Origin: Carettochelys insculpta
Lineage: Eukaryota > Chordata > Testudines > Carettochelyidae
DNA length: 64,000 bases
Assembly (NCBI RefSeq): GCF_033958435.1
Contig: NC_134137.1
Coordinates: 242,218,501 to 242,282,500, forward strand
Reading direction: 5' to 3'
Below the pieces are notes generated by a model. The model was not told the DNA's origin. It saw nothing but the letters and a program-made list of their open reading frames with translations, and searched no databases. A program made the translations under genes and the position numbers. This document shows, piece after piece, positions 24,341 to 35,945 of the stretch (its first letter is position 1; each line of letters starts with the position of its first letter).

Positions 24341-25746
24341 GTCTCCTATGTCTCACACAAGTCAAAGGACATTGAGCTACTGAAACACATAGGTTAAGAA
24401 AAAGTCACAGTGCAATTTTTTATTTTCTTTTTGTTTACCATATTAATAATGCCCACACATCCCCATTTCCTTACAGAGATGACTTACCCTGTTTGTGCAT
24501 GCACATATGTGAGCACTCATAGTAGAAAACACAGGCTGCAAGCATCAACAACAAAAATTGCAACAGGAAGGAAGATGGGTAGTCATCTCTTTGATCTGAG
24601 TTTTAATTAACCTTTATCTGAACTGCTGCTTTGGAGGCCAATGTTTCTTCTATTTTTATTTGATTTTCATATAATAGAGGAGCACAAGTGGTTTGGGGGT
24701 GAATGTTATCCCACCTGGCATCTTGCTGGTATTTATACTGAAATAAGAAACAGAGGAAGACAGGGATCATGGGAAATGTTTGTCACATTTTATGAAGACC
24801 AAACAGAACCATATTTCCAGAATGATAGAAAGATCATGGGCCTTATTCTGCTCTCAGTATTATATCAGTATAAGTCAGGAGTCACTCCAATAAGGTTCAT
24901 GGAGTGACATGGGTGTAAGTGACCAGCAAATAAGCTGATTCTTATACAAAGTAGTGAAATCTCAAACTAAATTGTAAGGTTTTCTTTTTTTTTTTTCCCT
25001 GACTACTCTCTCTATTTCAGTAACTTACTATTTTCATGGGAAAATGAGAGCAAATCTGGCAGGGGTAGACACTGTCAAAGTGGATTTCTGGGGTTAATTT
25101 ACCTATTTTGCAGGCACATATTTTTATGAGATTTAATGAGCTGCTGAAAGGAGGAGTGCTGCTTTTTTTCCCTGATGGCAGCAAGATGAAAACAAATGGC
25201 TTCTTAGGATTACATTAATTGGCACTTAAAAAGTTAATAGAACTTGCATGAATCCACAATAGCAGCACCTGGGAGAAGCATGTGGGAATTCCATTGAGAT
25301 AAACGGAAAGCTGGTAGCACAATAAAATAGTAAGATTCTATTTGCAGATTCTGGGTGGGGGGGCAGTCTTTTGGTTCTTACTCAGGCAAATCCCCCCACT
25401 CAAGTTAGTGGAAGTTTTGCCTGTAGACTGGGCCTGTAAAAGAAATTGTATTTATAGAAGGTTTATAATATTCCGAGTTAAGAAAATTCTTTTAAGATAT
25501 TTTTACCTTACAAACAAAAATACCCATTTTTAATTCAGAAAGTGACTGATGAACAAAAATCTGTTTCTTGACCCCATAATGCCAACCACAAAGAAGTTAC
25601 ATTCCTTGTTCCACAGGGTCATGGGCTGCCCCATGTGTCTGATTATCAGATACATAAACAGAGAAAGTGTTCATAAATTTCTTGGGCCAAATTCAGCTCT
25701 GAGATACTCACATACCACACCTGCCAATGTCAGCAGAAGAAGCACT
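24341..25746. other. Unannotated sequence between two MITEs
   Basis: Nothing recognised. Short open frames only. Confidence 0.45.
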
Positions 25747-25749
25747 TAA

Positions 25750-26047
25750 GGGCAGCTCTGCACTACCCTGGAAGATCAATCCTTTCAGGGTCAATCTTCC
25801 AGAGTTCAATTTAGCATGTCTAGTAGAGAAATGTGAAATCAACCTCTTAGAGGTCAGAGTTGACCTCTGTACTCATCATGAGATGCAAGGAGTAAGGGAC
25901 GTCAGTGGGAGAAACTCTTCGACCTATGTTCCCATGTATAGACATCGAAGTTAGCTGAGCACAGATACGTTGATTTTAACTAGGCAATTACCATAGCTAG
26001 AACTGAGTATCTGCAGTCAAATTTCTTAGCCTAGTGTAGACATATCC
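25750..26047. mobile_element. Harbinger-type MITE, 298 bp
   Basis: It starts GGGCAGCTCTGCACTACCCT and ends AGCCTAGTGTAGACATATCC, with TAA on both sides (25747-25749, 26048-26050). Short inverted pairs such as GATCAATCC/GGTCAATCTTCC occur inside. It is related to, but diverged from, the element at 24044-24337. Confidence 0.85.
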
Positions 26048-26063
26048 TAAGTACCTTCTCTCT

Positions 26064-26310
26064 GGGTATATCTACACTGCAATTAGGTGCCTGCAGGTGG
26101 CCTGTACCATGTGGCTTGGTCTTGCTAAACTTGGGCTATGGGGCTGTTTAATTCCACTGTAGACTTTCAGGTTTGGTTTGGAGACGGCGGGCTCTACAGT
26201 CCTGTAAGCTGGGAGGGACCCCAGAGTCAGCCTTACCTTGAACCTGAAAGCCCACACTGCAGTTCAACAGCCTTACAAACTTGATTCAGCCAGCACAGTG
26301 TAGATCTACC
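26064..26310. mobile_element. MITE-like element, 247 bp
   Basis: The ends GGGTATATCTACACTGCAAT and GCACAGTGTAGATCTACC are inverted. The interior has the partly palindromic GGGCTATGGGGCTGTTTAAT. It lies only 14 bp from the preceding MITE. No duplication could be assigned. Confidence 0.65.
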
Positions 26311-26823
26311 ACCAGCAGGCAGAATTTCAACCCCTTGTTTTCAATCCAAAAACAATAATGGTAGAAACTGCTTTAGTTTCGTATGTTACTTCTCACACTT
26401 GTTGTGTAATTCACTGTGATGTAATGGCCCTGATTTTCTGGTCAGGCTGGGCTCTGTTTGGCACAGCATCCAGAGGGCGTGGAAGCAGCAAAAGTAACTT
26501 TCCATCACTATTGTGACTCTTCAGTAGGCTGGGAGAAAGAAAAATTAGCAAATACTAAATTTACTGCAACATTTATTTTCTGGGGCACCAAAACTATTAG
26601 TGAATTCCGACTGAATTTGAATAGTTTTTAGTTTGGGGGTATAAATGACATTTTTCATTCAATTTTTCTGTGCTGTCAGAAATCTTGGTTTGAAATAAAA
26701 TGACTTTTGTTTTTTTCCAGGTATTTTGTTTCAGGCACAAAACCAACAAATCAATTATGCACACAAGTATACTATTGAGCCCCAGGCTTCTGGCTGACAC
26801 ATGTGCTGCTTGAATTTGTAGTC
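26311..26823. other. Unannotated sequence between a MITE and a hAT element
   Basis: Nothing recognised. Confidence 0.45.
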
Positions 26824-26831
26824 CACTACCA

Positions 26832-27297
26832 ATAGGGCGACCATAACTCCCTGTCCCAAATACAGGACAGGAAGCTATGGGGGGAGAAGCAGCTCCTCCC
26901 AGCTCTGTCAAGCCCCAGGGAACAGGGAAGGAGGAGGCAGCTGTCAGTGCTCCCTGGGACCCCCTGGCACAAGCCGCAACCGCCAGCGCTCCCTGGGAGC
27001 CCTGGGGAAGCCACAGCCCCGACGCTTCCCAAGAGCCCAGGGAAGCAGCAGCCACTGGCACTGCCTCAGAGCCCCGGGGAAGCGGCAGCTACCCACAGTC
27101 CCCCTGCTTCCCTGAGGCTTGGGGAATTGACTTCTGCCAGCAACTGTGCATGCACAAATGCTGGTGGAAAAGGTTGTGGGGGGAGTGGGTGGCCCAAATA
27201 TGTGACAATTAGGCTCTTTTAAAAAATATGTCAGGACGCCTTTTTTGCATCCCAAATATGGGACTGTCCTGCCCAATATGGGATGGATGGTCACCTT
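26832..27297. mobile_element. hAT-type non-autonomous element, 466 bp
   Basis: The ends are ATAGGGCGACCATAACTCCC and, reversed, AAGGTGACCATCCATCCC. The 8-bp flanks CACTACCA (26824-26831) and GACTACCA (27298-27305) match at seven of eight, as expected for hAT. A GC-rich tandem repeat of about 50 bp (26890-27110, phrase CCCTGGGAGCCCTGGGGAAG) fills the middle. The reading frames there on both strands arise from the repeat. Confidence 0.72.
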
Positions 27298-27305
27298 GAC
27301 TACCA

Positions 27306-29016
27306 AGAACCCCAAGGGTCTGTACCTTCAGCTAGGAATAGCCAGGAAGTGCTGGTGCTCCAGTTTGTACTCTCCTTACCCCAGGGGTTGATGCTGGCCC
27401 TGTGGTATCTAGGGATTCTCCACTTTGAAGGAATCTGTGCAGTTAAGCTGTCTTGTGGCCTTTCTTTACAGCTCAGAATTAGGCCTCCAAAAGCCAAAAC
27501 TTGCCATAAAATCTAATAAAGAAAATAAAATCTAACAATGAAAATTCTCTGTGTATCTTTCTATCGGTCTCTTCTGTGGTATTTTTCTGTCTCTCACTCT
27601 TTCTCTTTTAATACCCTATTTGTTTGACTCTGGATATTACTTTAATCTATTCCAAGATGATATTTTTAACACAATCGGAGATGGAAGAAAGTTATTTGGA
27701 ATCTTTTCAAAGGAAACAGTTATCAGTGTTGGGGATTTTTGGTTTGCTAGATGGCTTTTCTAATGTCTCTCTCTGTGGTATATCTGTGTCTGTACATTAC
27801 ATATTCCAATTAATACAATATGTTGGTAAAAAAACTTATAAAATTGCAAAAAAGACATTACATAAAAGAGCAAATTGTTTGTGCTGACTGCACATATATC
27901 AAATGAGTTGTGCAAAATGATACAGAGGTGCCATGACACTGTGAATGTGGTATTTTAAAAATAGAAGAGAGATGCCTAAGATAAGACTAAAAAAATAGCC
28001 AGAATAGAGATTGTGTATCCCTTAAAGCTGCCTTACAATATCTAATTTCATCCCTGCCAAGAGGATCTGCACAGCTGATGACAGTATTCTTACAAAAATG
28101 TGTAGCATAACTTTAGTTATGAAACTAGCGTGGTGTGTTTTGCAGAGGGTGGAGTAAGAATAAGGACAAGACTTAGTTTTTAAATGGTGCACTTAAGGTC
28201 ATGGACTGACTGGCTCCAGTCAGATTACCGCCCTTATGTCTGCAGACAAGCCTCTTAATAACTACACTGAGGTTCCCGTCTTCACAAACTGCACATGGGA
28301 AGAACACTGTATCTTGAGGATAGCATATAAGATTTACTCGCCCATTACCACTGTGGAGGAGTCAGCGCTTTGCTCCTGGAATAGTCATCTTTACTGAGGT
28401 CACAGACTTGAGAACTTTCCCATAACTGAAGGTGAATAATAAAAAGGTGTTTTTAGAAAAAAGAAAACTTGCATATAAGAGGCCACTGAGAACATTTTCG
28501 ATGGGATTGTACATATATTGTATATCTCCCTTTTGCTTTAAAGGTAATAAAAGTCAAGCCTCCAAAGCCTCTCTGTACTGAAGATCTCTTCCTAAATCTA
28601 CCCAAGGACAACCTTCTAGCTGCTAATGTCCTACATTCCTGTGTTGGGCTTCAGTACAGAACATGGTGATGGAGCAGCAGTTTGCTCTAGTGGGTGACTC
28701 CCCCTCTTCATAAACAAGGGGTGTACCTCCAAACACATCATGCTGAAACTCCCTGTGACGTTTGATGCTGTTTTTCACCAAATATTCCTGACCTGTCTCC
28801 ACAATGCTGCAGGGTTGAACAGAAATGCCTCAGTGTTATGGGTGGCCAAATAGTCATGGCAGCAGAAAAGCACCCAGTGTCATCTGCAGCTAACCAGTGT
28901 ATCTATGTTCATTCAACTGGAATGCTTTGTGATATGCAATACCACGAACCAGCAGATGTTTTTGCCTCACTGCTAAAAGGCTATAGGAGGCAATAGAAAT
29001 GCACTTAAATGTCTCA
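27306..29016. other. Unannotated sequence
   Basis: Nothing certain. A T/C-rich patch with repeated TCTCTGTGGTAT-like phrases lies at 27550-27800. Confidence 0.4.
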
Positions 29017-29288
29017 GGTTTGGTCTATACTAAGAACTTATAGCAGAATAACTACATAACTCAGAGGTGTGAAAAAATCCATGCTCCTGAGTAACATACT
29101 TATAGTGATCTAATCCCTCCCCCCCAGTGTAGAAAGCACTAAGTTGACTGAAGACCTTCTCTCACCAACATAACTACCACCTCTTGAGGAGGCAGGGTAT
29201 CTTTGCTGATGGAAGAAACTATTCTCTTGGCATAAGTAACATCTTCACTAAGTGCTACAGCAGCTCAATTGTACATGTAGATAAACCC
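29017..29288. mobile_element. Harbinger-type MITE, 272 bp
   Basis: The left end is GGTTTGGTCTATACTAAGAA. The right end, read on the reverse strand, is GGGTTTATCTACATGTACAA. Flanks TCA and GCA differ by one base. The interior resembles no gene. Confidence 0.65.
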
Positions 29289-30187
29289 GCAGATCCTTTC
29301 TCTTGGAACACACCAAAAGGGTCACTTCTGGGATAACTGGTGATCTAAAAGGGGTTCTGGATTTGTATTTTAGTGCAGTTTGAACCAATTGTTGCCATCT
29401 TCAGTTTCTACTGGACTAGAAAATCAGAGCACTTGCTCACCCTGTCACAATGACAAATGACAGGACACCATGTTGCTAAAATTTAAAACATAGTATGGGC
29501 ACGCCATTCTTTTTCATACACGTACAGTTTCTTCTGAACCTTCTCTTTCAGGATGAAATTTCCCATGCTTTGTCTCAGCTGAAAGGAAGATTTTTTTTTT
29601 TTTCAGGAAACATTTCAGGCACAGGAAATCAGGATTCAGTCTTCCACCATTTTATATTATTGTTGTGGTGTGGGGGATACAGCGGTTCTCTTTGGTTGCA
29701 GGCTTACTTATACTCCATGCAGCATTTTTATGTGACAAACATTATGCTTTTTTGTCTTCTGTAGTTCATGTTGCTTGTTCAATGCAAGTGTTCACAATAG
29801 CCAAAGCACATGTAAATATAGGTAAAGGAATTTCCTAAAGGAAAAATAAAATTGACGAAGTCTATTGACTTATGTCCACCTAAAATATAAAGTCCTTTGT
29901 AAACCGTAGAGGGCTGGATCCTGAGCTGGTTGACACACATTTGCACGAGGAAGTATGGAGATATAAATTCCAAACCTTTTGTCCTTTTGAGAGCTACCGC
30001 CACTATTGGTCTGTACAGTGGATGGAGAGGGAGAGCAGCCTTGCTTTGTTTGTTTGTTTGTTTGTTTGTTTATTTATTTATTTTCTCCAAGCTAATGGTC
30101 AGCACCACGGAGCTGGCACAGAGGGAGCAGTGATATATGTCCATACAGGGGCATAAGTGGAGGTGAGGTGGGGAACAGAATTGCAAC
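29289..30187. other. Unannotated sequence with a microsatellite
   Basis: Only the TTTG/TTTA microsatellite at 30045 is recognised. Confidence 0.45.
30045..30083. repeat. (TTTG)n(TTTA)n compound microsatellite
   Basis: About six TTTG units pass directly into three TTTA units. Confidence 0.95.
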
Positions 30188-30190
30188 CCA

Positions 30191-32131
30191 GGCTACGTCT
30201 ATACCACGAGATAAATTTGAATTTAGGTGGTTAGCTCAATATTACCACAATTGTCTTCACTGTAAATACCATTAGCTCAATTTAGGGAGCACTAATATCG
30301 ATATCATAATATTGTTGGAACCTGCTGGGTGTAGCGTCAAGTTCAAATTTAAAAGTTTGATTAAAGGCCAGTGTGGAAGTGCCACATCTTATAATCGAAT
30401 TTATTAGCCTCCAGAGGTGTCCCATCTGTGACCCACAATGCCCCACAGTGCTCTGCTCTGGCCGCTGCTCTCCAGGTGTGCAGGAATTAGGTAACAGGAA
30501 GACCGTGAATTTCAAATCAGGACCAGGAAGCCTGTGGCTGTGGGGTCATGTTTGTAAGAGACCCTGAGAAATGTCTGTCTGTCTTTGCTATTAGCACTGT
30601 GAGTGCATCTACCCATTACAAATAGCTCAGCATGGAGTTCGTGGTTCTGTCTCTACATTTAGTATTTTTTTGTGTGCTCCCTGGCACCAGTTGTTGCTCC
30701 ACATCAACACATGGCAACAAGGCTGTTGTGAGGGTTGTGTTTGCATAAGAGGACAAAAAATTTCTTCTCAGCAGTTTACGTTTGTGCATGAACCTTTTCC
30801 TTCCCCTACAGGCACCACACGGTTGAGGTCTTTCCCACGCTCAATACATCACATGGCCAGTCCCTGACCCAATAAGAGGATGTGCCTGCTGTTCGGTTCT
30901 GACCTGCTGCTAGACAGCTTGCACAAGTCCTGGCTTGCACATGGTTAGGGCTCCAAGGATAGGAAAGATTTTTGGGGGCTTGCAGCCATCTGGGGCGACT
31001 GCTTCAACTGGCCCCCCACCAAAATATTTTGGGGCCTTTCTGCTGCTGGAGGTGAAGTCTTCCCCAGCGACTGAGACTTTTGGGGCATTGCTGCTACCAG
31101 GGGGAATTCTCCCCCCAGCAGCTATGAACTGTGGGGGCTTGCAACTGCCTGGGGTCACTACTTAAACTGGCCCCCCACTGGACACCCCCCCAAACCCCAC
31201 CCCAACAAGTACCCAGGGTGCTGGCTGCCACCAGGGGGAAGTCTACCCTGGTGGCTGAGATTTTCACGGCCTTTCTGCCACTGGGCGGGGGGAGTCTCCC
31301 CTGGCAGCTACAAATTGCGGAAGTTTGCAAACACCCTGAGGGTGACAACTTCAATTGGCCCCCAACTGTAACCCCGCCCATCTGCCATCCCTTGTGTTGG
31401 CAATGCCTGTGTAGTGAAGAGGGACAACACAAATCTTTTTTCCTAGCCTTTTCTATCCTCTTTCTTCTAACTTTGCACCCCTCCATGCAGGGAAGAGTGG
31501 TTGGAGGGCCCATTGAGAGTACAGTCCATGCACAGAAGATTTATAGTGAACTGGGAATCCAAAAGCCCTCCCCTCAGCAGCTCTCGTTTTTCTAAATCTT
31601 TACTATCTACTCTTTCTTCATTATTCTCATTGTCCCTGTATTATTTTCAGGGATCAGATGTAGTCAAGGGTGGGGTGACAGTAAATGGAGGGCCAGTTGA
31701 GAAGACACACACCTGATGATTTCTATAAAATCTTTCATAATTTGGTCACAGCTACTGCTTTAAAAATCGAGTTATAGAGGAAAGATTTCTGTGCATCTGG
31801 CAATTTTTGTTGATGCACTAGTTCTCCTTCCTTCCATCTGGAAAAATGGACATTTGCTTACCGTGGGAGGGGAATGAGGGCAATGCAATGTGGGAAGATG
31901 ATGTCAAATACCAGTGAAAATACCCAGAATGCTATGGGGCTAAGGGAACTGTGGGATAGGTTCCTACAATGCACTGCTTCAGCGATTGATGTTTGCTGAT
32001 TGAGTTAGGTAACAATGTCAACTTTGTGAGGAACGTGTGGTGGTGAGGATAGTCAAATTCAAATTTATAAAATCCAGCATTACAAAATCAATATTAATGA
32101 ACTGAAATTTATCTCGTAGTTAGACATAGCC
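30191..32131. mobile_element. Large non-autonomous Harbinger-type element, 1.94 kb
   Basis: The left end GGCTACGTCTATACCACGAG and following GATAAATTTGAATTTA match the reverse of the right end (GGCTATGTCTAACTACGAG, GATAAATTTCAG). Flanks CCA (30188-30190) and TCA (32132-32134) differ by one base. It has no transposase. Its middle holds about three diverged tandem units (30960-31375). The short reading frames in that stretch follow the repeat and are not convincing genes. Confidence 0.78.
30960..31375. repeat. Diverged tandem repeat, about 160-185 bp unit, three copies
   Basis: The phrase GGGGGCTTGCAGCCATCTGG recurs near 30972, 31133 and (as GGAAGTTTGCAAACACC) 31318, each followed by a stretch ending AACTGGCCCCCCAC or AATTGGCCCCCAAC. 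A linked phrase CTGCCACCAGGGGGAAGTCT appears between. It lies wholly inside the 1.94-kb element. Confidence 0.65.
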
Positions 32132-32134
32132 TCA

Positions 32135-34264
32135 GAGAGTGATGTTTTTGTCACTGGTGTGCTCCTTTATGAACTCTCCTTAACTGAGGATTTGAGATAA
32201 TGCTGGGGTCCACCCTGAGATGTTTTCCTTAGTTCATTTAAAAAAAGACTTAATTTTTTGCTTCAAACTTTTGTCTTAGTCTCAATGAGAATCATTGTTT
32301 ATAACAAACATGAATGTAATTCTAGTCTGATATTTTCCAAAGACCAAAGGGAGTTAGGCACCCTCTGATTTTCACTGCCTTTAGTTATATGAATCTAGCT
32401 CTTATACGTTACACCAATAAATTGCAAGTGATTGAAAATTATACTTTTGCCATGCAAAGAACTGTATTTGCATGTGCTTTGATTTTCCTCTAGTCTGCTA
32501 TTAATTTCCATATACTCCTTCCCCTCTTTGGGAAGGATGCAAACAAAAAAACAATGCTTATATGCATACAGACCAGAAGTAAACTGACTGATTTCAGTGA
32601 CAGCGGACATAGGGTTAGTGCTCTACTTTCACCAACCCTTTATGAATCGCATTAATTAAAACATGAAGTTCTCCAACACACAGGCAGTTAACATAAGGCC
32701 TGCAGAAGAAATACTAGTCACAGCTTCAGCAATGCAGCAAAGACCTATATTTGATGCATTTAACAGTTTTCCACTTGGCATTGGTTATGGCTATTTGTGA
32801 AATGTTCCTGTTCAGAAGCTATTTAACACTGCATTCTGTGTCCTCCAAGGTGAATTAATAAAATGAAAGGCATGCTTAAAGAAAACTTAATTAACAACAA
32901 TGGACTAATTAACATACAATAATAATGAATGGTTTAATTTAATTGTGGTTATAGTTCAGAACAATATCAGTGCCTTTCTGTGGAACTTGACCAACATGGT
33001 AGCATTTTGAAATTTTGAGCATACGTCAAGATTTTTGATAAACAAAACTGATTTTGGGTGCCTGAGTTTTGGATGCCTCTTGTAAAAAAGAGTCTGATTT
33101 TCTAAAGTTCGGGGCTCATGACTTCCTGAACAGCAGGTCCCTGTTAAGGTGTTCAGGTTTTGTAAAATGAAAGGCATCAAAACCACTTCTGAGAATCTTG
33201 GACTTCTATTTAAAGCAGGTGTATGGCTCAGTTGACTGTGAATATTTTTAAAAACAGAAATAGAAATGTCCCAGGGTCCAGTTGATGTGTATTTGTGCGT
33301 GCGTGTGTGTGTGTTTCTTTCCAAGACACACACATCCCATTTTAGGTAGCTGCCAAGTATGAAAGAATGAATGCTTGTGCTTGGTAGGTTAAAAACATCA
33401 TCTGTGGTTAATTCATGCCTCAGAGCTCAAAGAGCTAAAAATGCTGGGTGGATCATTGTGGTTTTTCAAAATTAAGGTGTTTCATTCCCCTGTAGTTTCT
33501 CTGCCTTTGTGTGTCATCGTTTTCAAAACTTTTATGGCAAGCTTAAATTTAGAGTCCTTTGTGGCTTTGTTGGGGCACCCTTTTTATGCTGTGTGGTCAT
33601 GAATTTGGGCTTCCTTTCTTGATGCAGGTTGGGCGGGGAGCTTCTTGATGAAGTAATCAGGGATGGGCAAAATAGCATCACAGATCAGTTATTTTCCATT
33701 CACATGCCTTCTAAATTGACAAGAAGTAGCCTTGCTTAGGGAGCAAAATGAAGTCAGAAAGAATAGAATAGAAGCAAAGTTAGATGTAGGTCATGGGCCA
33801 ATTGTTAGTTTTTTGGTGACAGCAAATGATGGCACATAACTGTACTGTTTTTATTTACTGTGGATTTTTATTACATTGTGTGTTTCAGGTGAGCGAATGT
33901 GTCCACTGGCCACAAAGATTTTCAAAACTAGGTACCTGAAATTAGCTTTCTAATTTCTTATTTAACGCACTTAAATAAAGAGGACCTGGGTTACAGAAGT
34001 CAGTGGGTGTTGCTGGTTGCTCAACACTTTTGAAAATCAAGCTGTTTATTTAGGTGGCTGAAAATAAACTTGGGCATCCATGTTTGAAAATCTTTGCTCT
34101 TGTCTACCATGAGAAATAATAAGTGAACTTCCTATGGACCTCATACATATATAATTACTAAATGGATACTATAGTTAAAGAATACTATGGTAGCTACATC
34201 CCTGAGTGTAAGCCCTGGCCAGATCTATATGACAAAGTTAGGTCACCCCAGCTATGTTGCTCAG
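32135..34264. other. Unannotated AT-rich sequence
   Basis: No gene. The 32690-32960 part is non-repetitive and has several TTAATTAA/TAATTAAC sites, a look sometimes seen in conserved non-coding elements. Confidence 0.4.
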
Positions 34265-34385
34265 GGTATGAAAAATCCAGGCAGGAGTCCTTTAATCCAA
34301 TGGCTAGAGCATTCACATGAGATGTGGAAGACTCAGTCCAATTTCTCTCCTCTGGTGGAAGGGAAGAAAGGATCTGTACTTGGGT
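34265..34385 (+). mobile_element. tRNA-derived SINE fragment
   Basis: A-box-like AATGGCTAGAGCATTCACATG and B-box-like GACTCAGTCCAATTTC, 30 bp apart. Old and truncated. Confidence 0.45.
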
Positions 34386-34392
34386 CATACAG

Positions 34393-34515
34393 GGTACATC
34401 TACACTTCAAGAAAAGCTGACTTAGCCATGGTACTGACAGTGCAAGGTCAACAGAAGAATTTTTACATTGACCTCACCACTGCCTCTTGGTGGGATGGAT
34501 TAATTGTGGTGACAG
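34393..34515. mobile_element. MITE left-end fragment
   Basis: GGGTACATCTACACTTCAAG begins a fragment of about 120 bp that resembles the ends of the other GTCTACAC elements. The right end is missing; it stops before a (GGTTT)n run. Confidence 0.5.
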
Positions 34516-34522
34516 AAGTTCT

Positions 34523-34546
34523 GGTTTGGTTTGGTTTGGTTTGGTT
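34523..34546. repeat. (GGTTT)n microsatellite
   Basis: Nearly five exact GGTTT units beside a MITE fragment. Confidence 0.95.
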
Positions 34547-34992
34547 CTAAAATTTTCCACCTTTAGAAACATCTGGGATGACAGTTCTGAGGTGTCTTGA
34601 TTTTGCTGGAGGATTGACTAGGGTGTGTCAGAGTTGTAAGCTGAAATTTCTCTTAACTGAAGAGACAGATGTGCCAAGTCTTTACCAAGGACATTTCTTC
34701 TCCCAGATGTTCATTTGGTACTGGAACTTAAAAGATGTGAAAAACAAAGAATGACAGTGTGACTAAAAATTCCTCCCCTTTTCCTTCACTTGTGATACTT
34801 TTAATAGTTTTCATTTACCATAAAGTGTTTGCAGATAAGTAAGACCAAAAATGTCTAATGCGGGAAAGTGAATATGAAATATTTGGACCACACATTGAAG
34901 ATTAAAAGCACTGGTAGTGCTTTGTACCATTGCTGTCCAGCTTCAGCCAAATTCTGTCTCCACACTAATAAAACAAAAATCTGACCGAAGTC
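34547..34992. other. Unannotated sequence
   Basis: Nothing recognised between the GGTTT microsatellite and the MITE at 34996. Confidence 0.45.
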
Positions 34993-34995
34993 AAA

Positions 34996-35414
34996 GGCTG
35001 CATCTGCACTAGCAACTTCTTCCAAAAAAAATGGACCTTTTCTGAAATAATCCATGGAGCATCTACACACAAAATGCGCTCTGATCTGGAATCAAAAGAA
35101 GGCAAAACTTTTTCTGGCTGCGCTCTTCCTCTTTCATATGAGGAAGAGCACCTTTTTTCCAAAAAATACTTTCAGAAAAAAGAATGTGTAGGGCCCTTTT
35201 TTCAAAAGAGCAGTCCTCATGGTGCCAGATTTTTTGATCCCTGGCCCTTTCTTTCAAATGAGCAGGGGCTATGTGAATGCTCTCTGTTAAAAGAGTGGAT
35301 CGATATTTCAATCAGCTTTTTTGTGTTTGGATGCACTCTTTCAAAAGAAGTTTTTTCTGAAAAAATCTTCCAGAAGAACTTCTTTCAAAAGATCATTCTA
35401 GTGTAGATGTAGCC
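34996..35414. mobile_element. Harbinger-type MITE, CTTTCAAAAG family, copy 1
   Basis: It starts GGCTGCATCTGCACTAGCAA and ends TTCTAGTGTAGATGTAGCC, flanked by AAA on both sides (34993-34995, 35415-35417). The interior has many imperfect TTTCAAAAGA and TTCTGAAAAAA palindromes, like the subterminal zones of the old Harbinger copy at 45252-49110. Confidence 0.82.
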
Positions 35415-35417
35415 AAA

Positions 35418-35799
35418 CAGAATTAATAAGCAGGATTTTACTCATAGTTCAGGTACATTAAATGAGAGTAACAAGATAGCAGTACAGATTTTTTTCAAGA
35501 TACAATTACATTTGCTGATTTGACTTCAGATGTGTGAAATTTATTATTTATAATATCTACCATGAATCAGTAGCAGGTGTTCTAATATGATCCAGTTGTA
35601 AACCCTTGAACTGAAGGAAAGATTGTTTATGGCAAGATTCAATACTCTAACTACCAGATTATTCTCACACTCTTTCTCTGGCCCTAGTTAGGTTAGATTT
35701 TGGAAGACCCAAGATTCTTTCCCAGTAACCATTTCATTATTTAAATAAAATGAAACTGCTTCAACAGGACCAATTCACAGCATCATACCCCAAAATATT
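35418..35799. other. Unannotated sequence
   Basis: Nothing recognised between a MITE and a SINE. Confidence 0.45.
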
Positions 35800-35945
35800 C
35801 CATAGCCCAATGAGTAGGGGGCTTTCATGAAGTCTGGAAGGCAGGAGTTCAAATTCCTTTTCTACATCAGGCAGAGTGGGGAACTGGACCTTGGTTTCAC
35901 GCATCCTGGCTCAGTGCTCTCACTACTGAGCTGTAAGGGAGGACT
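35800..35945. mobile_element. tRNA-derived SINE, two opposed units
   Basis: + unit: GAGTAGGGGGCTTTCATG with the B-box-like GGAGTTCAAATTCC. It is followed by a - unit whose reverse reads AGCTCAGTAGTGAGAGCACT and GAAACCAAGGTCCAG. This is the opposite order to the pair at 6555-6800. Confidence 0.5.

Noticed and set aside
30910..31595. Frames of 76-154 codons with repeated Gly/Pro phrases
   Set aside because: They follow the tandem repeat of the 1.94-kb element on both strands, so they are repeat by-products.
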